Below the pieces are notes generated by a model. That model did not search any database. It was not told the origin of the DNA and was given only the letters and a program-made list of their open reading frames with translations. From DAIOHQ01 sp036744635 (GTDB lineage Bacteria; Planctomycetota; Phycisphaerae; Tepidisphaerales; Tepidisphaeraceae), in the NCBI GenBank assembly GCA_036744635.1, contig DAIOHQ010000019.1, positions 1-31,091 of the forward strand: a DNA stretch of 31,091 nt, given 5' to 3'. Below are positions 15,342 to 23,800 of the stretch, one piece after another. Every line of letters begins with the position of its first letter. Position 1 is the stretch's first letter. The position numbers and the translations under genes are program-made.

Positions 15342-16127
15342 ATGCTGATTTTGTTGACCAACGATGATGGGATCATGGCGCCGGGGATCGTGGCGCTGCA
15401 CCGGGAGATGGTGAAGCTTGGCGAGGTGGAGGTGGTGGCGCCCGAGACGGTGCAGAGCGCTACCGGCCACGGCATCACCCTGCACGCGCCGCTGCTCACC
15501 AGTCGGGTGCGGGTGGTGGATGCATTCGAGGGCGTTGCCGTCGATGGCCAGCCGGCGGATTGCGTGAAGCTGGCGGTGAATCAACTGATGACGCCGCGCC
15601 GGCCGGATCTGGTCGTGAGCGGGATGAACAGCGGGGCGAACGTGGGGATCAACGTCATCTACAGCGGCACGGTGGCGGCCGCGATCGAGGCGGCGTTTCT
15701 GGGGCTGCCGGCGATCGCGGTGTCGCTGTATCTGCGGCGGGAGGTGCCGATCGATTACGCACAAAGCTGCGGCTTCGCGCGGGAGGTGATCGAGCAGATC
15801 ATCGCGGCGGGACTGACCGGCGGCCAGGCGGTGAGCATCAACATCCCGCCGCTGCTGCCGGGGCAGCGGCCAAGCGGCGTGCGGGTGGTGCGGCAATGTA
15901 CGCGGGCGTGGGTGGACACTTACGAGCGGCGGCAGGACCCGCGCGGCCGGGATTATTTCTGGAACACGAGTTTGTTCACGCTGGGAGATCAGGAGGAGGA
16001 TACCGATGTGGTGGCGCTCCGCGAAGGGTACGTGACGGTGACGCCGCTGCAGTTTGATTTGACCGAGTATGGGTTGTTGCGGCAATGGAGCCAGCGCAAG
16101 TGGACGGTGGGGGACGGGGATGAGTGA
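15342..16127 (+). CDS. surE: 5'/3'-nucleotidase SurE
   Basis: SurE is a divalent-metal-dependent phosphatase that removes phosphate from nucleoside 5'- and 3'-monophosphates (survival protein family; cytoplasm). The 261-residue product opens with LLTNDDGIMAPGI, whose Asn7-Asp8-Asp9 bind metal, followed by VVAPETVQSATGHGIT. It continues with VSGMNSGANVG (Asn of the metal site) and IYSGTVAAAIEAAFLG, all family signatures. GGAG at 15334-15337 lies a short distance before ATG 15342. It is divergent from nnrE across an inverted-repeat element and converges on the next gene with only five bases between the two stops. No pcm or rpoS-like partner is present. Confidence 0.95.
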   Translation: MLILLTNDDGIMAPGIVALHREMVKLGEVEVVAPETVQSATGHGITLHAPLLTSRVRVVDAFEGVAVDGQPADCVKLAVNQLMTPRRPDLVVSGMNSGANVGINVIYSGTVAAAIEAAFLGLPAIAVSLYLRREVPIDYAQSCGFAREVIEQIIAAGLTGGQAVSINIPPLLPGQRPSGVRVVRQCTRAWVDTYERRQDPRGRDYFWNTSLFTLGDQEEDTDVVALREGYVTVTPLQFDLTEYGLLRQWSQRKWTVGDGDE

Positions 16128-16132
16128 ATAGA

Positions 16133-17077
16133 TTATCTGTGGGCGCTGCGGGTGGAGAAGCTGCTGGTGGTCATCTGCATGTAGCCGGCGACGTTGCTGT
16201 TGGGCTGATAGTTCGGCAGGAGCGGGGGAGGTTGCTGGCCGATGGTGACGCTCAGGGTCGGGGTATAGTAGTAAAAGCCGATGCCGGAGTAGAAGGGGGA
16301 ATAGCCGTAGCAGGGGCCGTATCCGCCGTAATAGGGCGTGTACAGGTTGTTGTCGTAGTAATAGCGGTCGTAGGCGTAGGCGGGGACTTCATAGAGGCGG
16401 TTGCTGCGCACCGCGCGCTGCAGGTCCGAGCCATCGTAGCGCGTCGGCTGGCGCTGCTGGACGGGTGCGCCGGGTTTGACGGCGGGCTGGGCGGCGTCAT
16501 TGTCGGTAGGCTTGGCGGCCACGACATCTTTGGGCAGGAGTTTTTTGAGCTGGGCGCTGAGATCATCCTCCATCTCAAAGAGGCTGCGGATGGCGCCGGT
16601 GGATTTGATGGCGCCGATGAATTTGCCGGTGTCCGTGTCGAGCACCTGGGCGGTGATGCGCAGTTCCGGCTCCATGACCTGATAGCTGCCGAAGACGATA
16701 TAGCGGGCGTGTTCCCGGTTGCCCATCTTCAGGGCGCTTTCGGGGACGATCGGCTCGTTGGGTTGCTCACCATACAGGGCAGGCCGGACCGCCTTCACGC
16801 GGGAAAGCTCTGACAGCAGGTTCTGTTGCAATGCCCGGCCAATCCACTCATTGCCCTCATCCTTTCCCAGCAGATCGAAGCGGAGGAGGAGCACCCTGGG
16901 CGTCGGGTCGGCCGCCGCGGGAGCTGCCGCCGGTTGGGTGGCGGGATTGGAGTTTGCCGCCCGCTGGGTTGCTGCGGCCGGCTGGGTGGAAGGATTGTTA
17001 TATGTATAGGTCGGGAGCTCGGCCGCAAACGCCGCCGAGCATGCGACTAGGGCAAAAACTGCTATCAGCCTTGTCAT
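16133..17077 (-). CDS. Secreted TolB-N/FlgO-like protein with Tyr-rich C-terminal tail
   Basis: This 314-residue exported protein has a signal peptide ending about Ala18-Ala19, then a linker of Thr-Gln-Pro-Ala repeats (residues about 30-58). Residues about 60-200 look like the alpha/beta domain shared by TolB N-terminal, FlgO and CsgG-like proteins: RVLLLRFDLLG, EWIGRALQQNLLSELSR, NREHARYIVFGSYQV, LRITAQVLDTDTGKFIGAI and FEMEDDLSAQLKKLL. Such domains often bind partners in the periplasm or outer membrane. The C-terminal 90 residues are strikingly Tyr-, Pro- and Gly-rich (AYAYDRYYYDNNLY, YYGGYGPCYGYSPFYSG) and probably disordered or adhesive. GAGG lies five bases before the ATG. The gene is convergent with surE. 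Function is unknown; the domain call is from pattern only. Confidence 0.7.
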   Translation of the reverse strand: MTRLIAVFALVACSAAFAAELPTYTYNNPSTQPAAATQRAANSNPATQPAAAPAAADPTPRVLLLRFDLLGKDEGNEWIGRALQQNLLSELSRVKAVRPALYGEQPNEPIVPESALKMGNREHARYIVFGSYQVMEPELRITAQVLDTDTGKFIGAIKSTGAIRSLFEMEDDLSAQLKKLLPKDVVAAKPTDNDAAQPAVKPGAPVQQRQPTRYDGSDLQRAVRSNRLYEVPAYAYDRYYYDNNLYTPYYGGYGPCYGYSPFYSGIGFYYYTPTLSVTIGQQPPPLLPNYQPNSNVAGYMQMTTSSFSTRSAHR

Positions 17078-17500
17078 GTTGCCTCACTGTCAGTTTCCCA
17101 ACCCCTGATTGTAGGACGCTCGGCATCGCGCGTTCCCGCGGCCGGCACGGATTTCCAAACCGTTAGACTGCAACTTTCCTCCCGTGGTTGGAGGGGCAAA
17201 TAATCTTTTGGTGAAACATGCATTTCAAACTTTGCCACCGCCTGATTTTTTGTGTTTGCATGGAGGATGAATGTGGTACGATTATCACGTCGTTTCAGTC
17301 GTGGGTGAGCATCGGCGCAGGAATTCCTGGCCGGTGGTGTGAGCGGTTGTGTATGTTGTCAGGCTTTTGCAACAAGATGTTGACAAGCGCGGGCTGGATT
17401 ACTATTTTTTGCCGGTCCTGATTCGGCCGGCGGGTAGATTTCATCCCGGCGCGAGTTAGACACGGAATGAAGCGATTGCCTCGCCGATACCTGTAGGACG
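17078..17500. other. Divergent intergenic region before the Ser/Thr kinase
   Basis: No gene is supported here. It separates two divergent genes and is less GC-rich than the flanks. It contains a strong promoter candidate for the kinase (17380-17408) and G/T-rich sequence between 17210 and 17360. A short frame around 17218-17421 encodes a Cys-rich peptide with no ribosome-binding site and atypical codon use, and is not accepted as a gene. Confidence 0.5.
17380..17408 (+). promoter_or_regulatory. Sigma-70-type promoter of the Ser/Thr kinase gene
   Basis: A perfect TTGACA (17380-17385), a 17-base spacer and TATTTT (17403-17408, four of six) lie upstream of ATG 17501. The predicted start near 17415 would give a leader of about 86 bases. 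Confidence 0.6.
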
Positions 17501-18772
17501 ATGTCTCAAAGCGATAGCAATGTCGTAGGCGTCTCTTCGAATCTCGACACCGAGGTGGGGAAGGTCGTCGTCGAGATGGGCTTGGCCACGCGCACGGAGG
17601 TGGACTTCTGCCGCGAGCAGCAGAAGCAGTCTTCCGATCCCAATCAACGCTCGCTTACCGATCTGCTGGTCGAGCATAATTTCGTCACTGTCAATCAGGT
17701 CAAGCGCATCCGCGGCCAGCTCGACGAGCGGCGCGGCTCGCAGCTTCCCGGCTATCAGCTCATCAGCAAACTGGGCAAGGGGGCGATGGCGACGGTCTAC
17801 AAGGCCAAGCAGGTCTCGCTGGATCGCATTGTGGCGGTGAAGGTGCTGCCCAAGCGCATGAGCGAGAACAAGGAGTTCGTCGACCGGTTTTACAAGGAAG
17901 GCAAAGCCGCGGCCCGGCTGGCGCACAACAACATCGTGCAGGCGATCGACGTGGGATATTCGCCGGAGGGATATCACTATTTCGTGATGGAATACGTCGA
18001 GGGCAAGACGCTGTATGACATCATGCAGCCGCCGCCGGTGGGGGAGGGGCGGAATTTTTCCGAGGCGGAGGCGCTGGATATCACCGTGCAGATGGCCGAT
18101 GCCCTGGCCCACGCCCATCAGCGCGGGCTGATCCATCGCGATGTGAAGCCGAAAAATATTCTGCTGACGCCCGGCGGCGTGGCCAAGCTGACCGATCTGG
18201 GTCTGGCGCGGGCGACGGATGACAAGGAAGCGGCCGAATCCGAGGCGGGCAAGGCCTATGGCACACCTTATTACATCAGCCCCGAGCAGATTCGCGGGGA
18301 TGTGGACATCGACTTCCGGGCGGACATCTATTCTCTGGGGGCGACGATGTATCACCTGGTGACCGGCCGGCCGCCATTTGACGGGGAGACACCGTCGGCG
18401 GTGATGCACAAGCACCTCAAAGAGCCGCTGGTCCCGGCGGATCACGTGAACACCGCCCTCAGCGCCGGCATCGGTGAGATCATCGATGTCGCGATGGCCA
18501 AGAAGCGCGAGGAGCGCTACGCCAGCACCGAGGACATGCTGGAAGACCTGCGCTCGGTGCAGCGCAGCCAGCCGCCGCTGCACGCGCGGCGAACGGTGGA
18601 CCTGGAATCACTGGCCAAAGTGGAAGAGCACGGAAAAACCGTGGATCTCGCCCCACCTCCCACGCCGGGAAACGACTTCTTCGCCCAGCCCGCCGCGATG
18701 CTCATTCTGGCCGGCCTGGGGCTGAGCGTGTTGATCAACATCATCCTGCTGATCCTGTTCCTGTCGCGATAA
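17501..18772 (+). CDS. Membrane-anchored Hanks-type Ser/Thr protein kinase
   Basis: This is a 423-residue kinase. Residues 1-80 form a helical N-terminal domain (DTEVGKVVVEMGLATRTEVD, later LLVEHNFVTVNQVKRI) that resembles the two-helix module at the start of GspE/MshE-type proteins. The catalytic domain runs from about 85 to 350: glycine loop LGKGAMATVY (91-100), VAVK with Lys114, αC Glu133, HRDVKPKN (212-219, catalytic Asp214), DLG instead of DFG (232-234), and GTPYYISPEQ. All catalytic residues are present, so it should be active. A short linker leads to one C-terminal hydrophobic helix (about 396-421), placing the kinase in the cytoplasm with a tail anchor. There is no PASTA or other extracellular sensor, so the N-terminal module may be the sensor. 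A promoter lies upstream. Confidence 0.92.
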   Translation: MSQSDSNVVGVSSNLDTEVGKVVVEMGLATRTEVDFCREQQKQSSDPNQRSLTDLLVEHNFVTVNQVKRIRGQLDERRGSQLPGYQLISKLGKGAMATVYKAKQVSLDRIVAVKVLPKRMSENKEFVDRFYKEGKAAARLAHNNIVQAIDVGYSPEGYHYFVMEYVEGKTLYDIMQPPPVGEGRNFSEAEALDITVQMADALAHAHQRGLIHRDVKPKNILLTPGGVAKLTDLGLARATDDKEAAESEAGKAYGTPYYISPEQIRGDVDIDFRADIYSLGATMYHLVTGRPPFDGETPSAVMHKHLKEPLVPADHVNTALSAGIGEIIDVAMAKKREERYASTEDMLEDLRSVQRSQPPLHARRTVDLESLAKVEEHGKTVDLAPPPTPGNDFFAQPAAMLILAGLGLSVLINIILLILFLSR

Positions 18773-18785
18773 TCCATTTGCATTG

Positions 18786-18825
18786 AAAAAAAGGAGGCCG
18801 CCTCTTGTCGAGAGGCGGCCTCCTT
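18786..18825 (-). terminator. Terminator of the porin gene (minus strand), possibly bidirectional
   Basis: AAGGAGGCCGCCTCT (18791-18805) pairs perfectly with AGAGGCGGCCTCCTT (18811-18825) around a five-base loop. Read on the minus strand it is followed by a T tract (complement of A at 18786-18792). It lies 28 bases after the porin stop codon and 13 bases after the kinase stop, so it probably serves both converging genes. Confidence 0.88.
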
Positions 18826-18853
18826 CGCATGAACGAAAAGTTCAGTTGCCCGG

Positions 18854-20131
18854 TCAGTACTGGAAGATCACATCCACCGCGGCGGTGACCTGATCCTTGT
18901 CCGTTCCGCCGTTGAAGATGTCATCCGACGAGTGATCCCAGCGCAGCTCGGGGCGGATCATCAGATTTTTCCACACGTCGCTGTTGGGGGCGGGTGTGAT
19001 GGTGACGCCGACGGTGCCCTCGTAGACGCTGGTGGCGCCCAGGCCGAGGCGGGTGCCATCTTCGTCGCGGAACCATTCTCCGCGGATGTTGGCGGTGACG
19101 TAGTCATTGATCTTGTAGGCGCCATACAGGGCGACGCCGTACCACTGGGCATCGCTGCCGTCCGGGGCGGCGTTGGATTCGCGGCCATAGTCGGCATTTG
19201 CGGTCAGTTTGAGCGCCTCGGTCGCCTGCCAGGTCGCGACCAGGTCAATCACGGTACGGAAGTCGCGGGTATTGTCGGCCATCTCCGGGCCAGTGATGCC
19301 GCTCAGATAAAACGAGGCGTCTTTGCTGGCGACATAGGTGACGCGGCCGAGATAGCTCGGTGCGGTATTCTTGTCTTTGGTCGAATCTTCCCAGCCGCGC
19401 ACGACGCCGGCGTCGATGATCCACTTGTCATTGATGTGATAGGTTCCGAGCACGCCGGTGTGGGTGAACGGAATCGCGAAGCCGAATAGATAGCTGCGCG
19501 AATAGAAGGGAAGGCTGGTGGGGTTGATCGTTTCCGCTCCAAGCAGGGTGACGAACTTGCCAGCGCGGATATTCAGGCCGCCGCCGAAGGGGAGGGCGAA
19601 ATCGACATAGGCCTGGTTGAGATCAACCTGGTTGATGGGATCGAGCGGGGCATTGTAATAGTCGAACAGGCCGAAGGAGTGAATGAAGCCGGCATCCGAG
19701 CCGTAGATCCATTCCATGCGCCCGCCGACGTCGAACTTGCCTTTGGTGGCGTCGACGGTGCGCTCGACGGTGAGGTCGAGCTGATTCATGCGGAAGCGGT
19801 TGGATTGGGTGTCGAAGACCCGGCCGACGTTGACGTCGTTGGCCGGGCTCATGAAGTTATAGTTGTAGGAGCCTTCGACAAAGCCGTAGATATTGATGTT
19901 GGCATCGGCCAGGGCATTGCCGATCCCGGCCGACTTGAGAAGGCCCATGAGCGGCTTGTCGGGCGTGGGCGCTGGGGCTGCCTCCGCGGCCGCTGGGGCC
20001 GGAGTGGTCTCATCGAGATAGGTTGGTTGGAGCGTGAGGGGTGACTTTGCCTGTCCCTCCGCGCGAGCCAGACCGGCGCCGGCGAGGACCGCGCAGGCGG
20101 CGAACATGGCTAGAGCTTTCCGATCGCACAT
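18854..20131 (-). CDS. BBP2-type outer-membrane beta-barrel porin
   Basis: This is a 425-residue outer-membrane protein. A signal peptide is followed by a Pro/Ala-rich linker (about residues 40-58). The barrel starts with INIYGFVEGSYNYNFMSP and VGRVFDTQSNRFRMNQLDLTVER, which matches the opening of putative beta-barrel porin-2 (OmpL-like) proteins. Regular amphipathic strands follow, such as FDVGGRMEWIYGSDAG, LNIRAGKFVTLLGAE, and YKINDYVTANIRGEWF, and the chain ends with an aromatic residue (VIFQY), the usual insertion signal for barrel assembly. Start 20131 was chosen because it gives a good signal peptide and AGAGGAG at eight bases; longer frames begin in non-coding sequence. Its likely role is diffusion of small solutes; selectivity is unknown. 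A terminator follows. Confidence 0.88.
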   Translation of the reverse strand: MCDRKALAMFAACAVLAGAGLARAEGQAKSPLTLQPTYLDETTPAPAAAEAAPAPTPDKPLMGLLKSAGIGNALADANINIYGFVEGSYNYNFMSPANDVNVGRVFDTQSNRFRMNQLDLTVERTVDATKGKFDVGGRMEWIYGSDAGFIHSFGLFDYYNAPLDPINQVDLNQAYVDFALPFGGGLNIRAGKFVTLLGAETINPTSLPFYSRSYLFGFAIPFTHTGVLGTYHINDKWIIDAGVVRGWEDSTKDKNTAPSYLGRVTYVASKDASFYLSGITGPEMADNTRDFRTVIDLVATWQATEALKLTANADYGRESNAAPDGSDAQWYGVALYGAYKINDYVTANIRGEWFRDEDGTRLGLGATSVYEGTVGVTITPAPNSDVWKNLMIRPELRWDHSSDDIFNGGTDKDQVTAAVDVIFQY

Positions 20132-20869
20132 ACAGAAACTCCTCTTCCCAAACTTGCGTGGGAGGTAAAGGTTTTCGGCCCAGCCCCGCCTAAACAAACG
20201 CGGTGCCAGCGTGCGAGGCCGGAAATCCGCGGGAAAACACACACTCCGGTGGCGTGGCCGCGCCGACAGGCGATGAAGACTTAGGCAACCTATAACACCT
20301 GTTCCGAAAATGACGCAAAATGGGGCATCTGGCGCGACAAATAGCGATTCTGCCTGCGGCCGCGCGCATCGGGGCCGGGCGTGTTGGATTGAAGTGGAAG
20401 CGATTTTGAAATGTGGGACATTTGGGGACATTTTGGGACATTGGGTTGTCATTAGTCATTTGTCCTTGGTCACTTGTGTCGAGGTGGGAAGATAGGAAGT
20501 TTGCTCGGAACTGGGACATTGGATTGATGAATGATGAGTGCTGAATGCTGAATGGGGGGCGCGGAGTGGGCGGGATGAGGCGGCTTCGGGAAACTCGGGA
20601 TGTTGGCAGCGGCATTGGAAACCCCCTTTTGGTTTGGTTGGCCGAGGATGGATGATGCCGGAGGTATGTTAGGGTTTTGTTCAGAGAAAGTCAAGGGAAA
20701 TTTTCGATAATTTGGCCGGAGTTCAAAAAAGAATGCTTCGGAGGGCGCGCAGACGCGGAGGGGGAAATGGCGGAAGAGTATCGTCGGCGACATGGCGATT
20801 GAGCGACGATGGGAAGCGGACAATGCGACGGCGGTTGTTTCGCTGCCGGCGCGGCGTTAGCATCCCGAT
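20132..20869. other. Long non-coding region between the porin and restriction-modification genes
   Basis: No coding frame is convincing here. Next to the porin (20132-20310) the sequence would be its promoter and leader; TTGCGT and TATAGG on the minus strand near 20325-20294 are a weak promoter candidate. From 20400 to 20560 the sequence holds a phased GGGACATT repeat and low-complexity ATGAATGATGAGTGCTGAAT-type runs. From 20560 to 20869 it is G-rich with no assignable structure; no ribosome-binding site precedes the next gene. Confidence 0.5.
20415..20442. repeat. Three GGGACATT repeats at exactly 10-base spacing
   Basis: GGGACATT occurs at 20415-20422, 20425-20432 and 20435-20442, one helical turn apart, and a fourth copy lies at 20513-20520. 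Helical phasing is typical of multi-site protein binding but can also arise by slippage in a simple tandem repeat. Confidence 0.6.
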
Positions 20870-23800
20870 ATGGGGCATCTTTCCGCCGCGGCGCTGGTTG
20901 AAACTTATCTCGAACGGCTTGGCGATATCCATTCCACAAAGAAGCAGACCCCGGAACTGGCCTATCGCTCCGCCTTGGAAAATCTCTTCAACACCATCGG
21001 CGAAGACATCGAACCCGCCATGACGGCCAACGCAGAACTCGCCGACACCGGCGCCGGCCGGCCGGATTTTGGCTTCTTCGAGGTGAAAAGCGGCGACCTG
21101 CGCGGCGTGGTCGAAGTCAAAGGCCCCGATGAGGATGTGCCACAGACTTCCGATGGCGCACAGGTGGCGAAGTACATCAATCAATATGGCTACGTGCTGG
21201 TCACCAACTACCGCGACTTTCTCATGGTGGTGAAGGGCGCGAACGGCAAGCCCATTGTCGAAGGCCGCTGCACCATCGCCGCCGACGCCGAGGCGCTGTG
21301 GCGCAGCAAGCCCGCCAGTCTCGCCAAGCTAAAGGGCGAGGAGCTGGTCGATTTTCTCATCGGCGCGATGAAGCGCTCCAGTCCGATCATCCGCCCGCGC
21401 GACCTGGCCGATGATCTTGCCCGCCACGCCCGCGAAGCCAAGCGCCGTCTCGAACGCCATCCTGCCGAGGCGCTGGAACCTCTCCAAAGGGCGATGGAAG
21501 AGGCGCTGGGCCTGCACTTCACCACCGCCGAGGGGCTGAACTTCTTCCGCTCTTCGCTGGTGCAGACGCTTTTTTACGGCCTGTTCTCCGGCTGGATGCT
21601 CTGGCGTGAGGGCAAACACATGCCTGGAAGCTTCGATTGGAAAGACGCCAGCGAATACCTCGCATTGCCTCTGATTGGCGACTTATATGAGGAGATCGCC
21701 AGGCCAAAAAGGCTGGCCGACTTGAACCTGCGGGAACCCTTAGATTGGTCCACGGCAAGCCTCAATCGTGTGGATGAAGCGGAATTCTTCAAGCGCTTTG
21801 ATCAGGACCACGCCATCACGCTCTTCTACGAGCCGTTCCTCGAAGCGTTTGACCCGGTTCTTCGAAAACAACTTGGCGTCTGGTACACGCCTAACGAAAT
21901 TGTGCAGTACATGGTCAGCCGGGTGGATCAGCTCCTCCGCCTGAACCTTGGCGTCGAGGCCGGGCTGGCCGATAGCAACGTGTATATCCTGGACCCTTGC
22001 TGTGGAACGGGATCATATCTGCTGGAGGTTGCAAGGAGGATTCACGCGACACTTCTTGAACAAGGACATGGCCAAACGGCGGCAACGCAAACAAGGAAGG
22101 CGCTGACTAGCCGCGTCTTCGGGTTTGAGATTTTGCCCGCGCCTTACGTGGTGTCGCACCTTCAGCTTGGCGTCGCTCTCCGGCAGATGGGTACCAAGTT
22201 TGCGCCGAACGAGCGCGCAGGGGTGTATTTGACGAACGCTCTCACCGGCTGGGAGCCTCCAACGGCGGCCAAGGATGTCATAATGTTTCCGAAGCTGCAG
22301 GAGGAGGCCGACCGCGCGGGGTCGGTAAAGCGCGACAAACGCGTGATCGTGATACTCGGCAATCCGCCATATTACGGCTTTTCGAAGGTCAACGCAGACG
22401 AGGAGCGGGACCTGGTTCGTGCATATGAAGATGGCTTAGAAGAATTTCAGGGGGACACCGGCGGCCTCAACGAGCTCTACATCCGGTTCTTTCGTATTGC
22501 CGAGCGCCAGATTTCCGAAGTTGCAGGAAGGGGCATCATTAGCTTCATTAGCAACTACTCTTGGCTGAGAGGCCCATCGCACCCGATCATGAGGCGGCGT
22601 TTCTTGAAAGAGTTTGACGAAGTTCGCGTTGACAATCTCCACGGAGACCGAATCCGGAGCGAGAAGGCGCCTGACGGTACGACGAGCGAGACAATTTTCG
22701 CAATCAAAGGCTCTTCCCCTGGCATAAAGCTGGGAACAGCGATTGTCTGCCTGATTAAGGGCGAGGCCGACGCGAAAAGGTCTGCTCTTGCTACTGTATT
22801 TTATCGTGATTTCGAGAATCCCAGGGCTCACGACCGTCGGCTCGCTCTTCTTCAGAGCGTCACCGAGGTGGACCCGGTAGCAGCGTATCAGCAAATCGTG
22901 CCGTCCCACCAGCTCGCTTACATGTTCATTCCAGGGGACATTCATCCAACTTACGCCGCGTGGCCCCAGCTTGTGAGATTATTCATCGATTCATTTCCGG
23001 CAGTTCAAACCAGCCGAGACGACTTCGTCGTTGATATCGATTATGCCCGCCTCTATGCGAGAATTCAACGCTACTTCGATGCCGAAATTTCCAATCGCGA
23101 TATCGCAAGTGATTATCCGTCCGCGATGGCGCGCTCCGCGAGATTCGAACCTGAAGGCACTCGCGCAACGTTACTCCGTCGTGGTATGCTGCAGGATAAA
23201 TTCGTGCCATTCGCATACCGTCCTTTTGACAGGCGGTGGCTATATTGGGAGCCTGAAACAAAACTGCTGGACGAGAAGCGCGCGGACTATTTTCCCCAAG
23301 TCAAAGAGGGAAATCCCGCAATCGTGGCCTCATCTGCTAGCCGCAGAGGCATACTGGAAGGTGCCATGGTTACGGACATTCTCGGGTGCCGCCATCTAAT
23401 CGAGCGCGGCGCGAATGTTTTCCCTCTCCTTCACCTGACTGAAGATGTTGAGCACGGGAAGATTCAAGTTCCCAATATACCTGACGATGTGCTGCTTCCG
23501 ACATGCAAGCTCTTTGGGCTTCATGAAATTCGCGATACGCAACGCAAGTACATGCCAGCGGCAATCGGTGTTGCCGAAAGGCTCTTCTACCACCTCCTGG
23601 CCATCCTCTGGTCCCCCGCCTATCGCAAGGAGAACGAGGCGGCGTTGAGGCAGGATTGGCCGCGCGTGCCCGTTCCCGCCGACGCGACGATATTGGAGCA
23701 CTCGGCGACGCTGGGCCGCACCGTCGCCGATCTTCTCCTGCCCGACAGGCCGGTCAGCGGCGTCACCGTGGGAAAACTTCGCCCCGAGCTGCGCGACCTC

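Noticed and set aside
17218..17421. Short Cys-rich open frame upstream of the kinase
   Set aside because: No ribosome-binding site, atypical codon use and overlap with the kinase promoter.
20190..20615. Minus-strand open frame between the porin and restriction-modification genes
   Set aside because: Ser/Pro/Arg-rich composition over low-complexity repeats, with no ribosome site.
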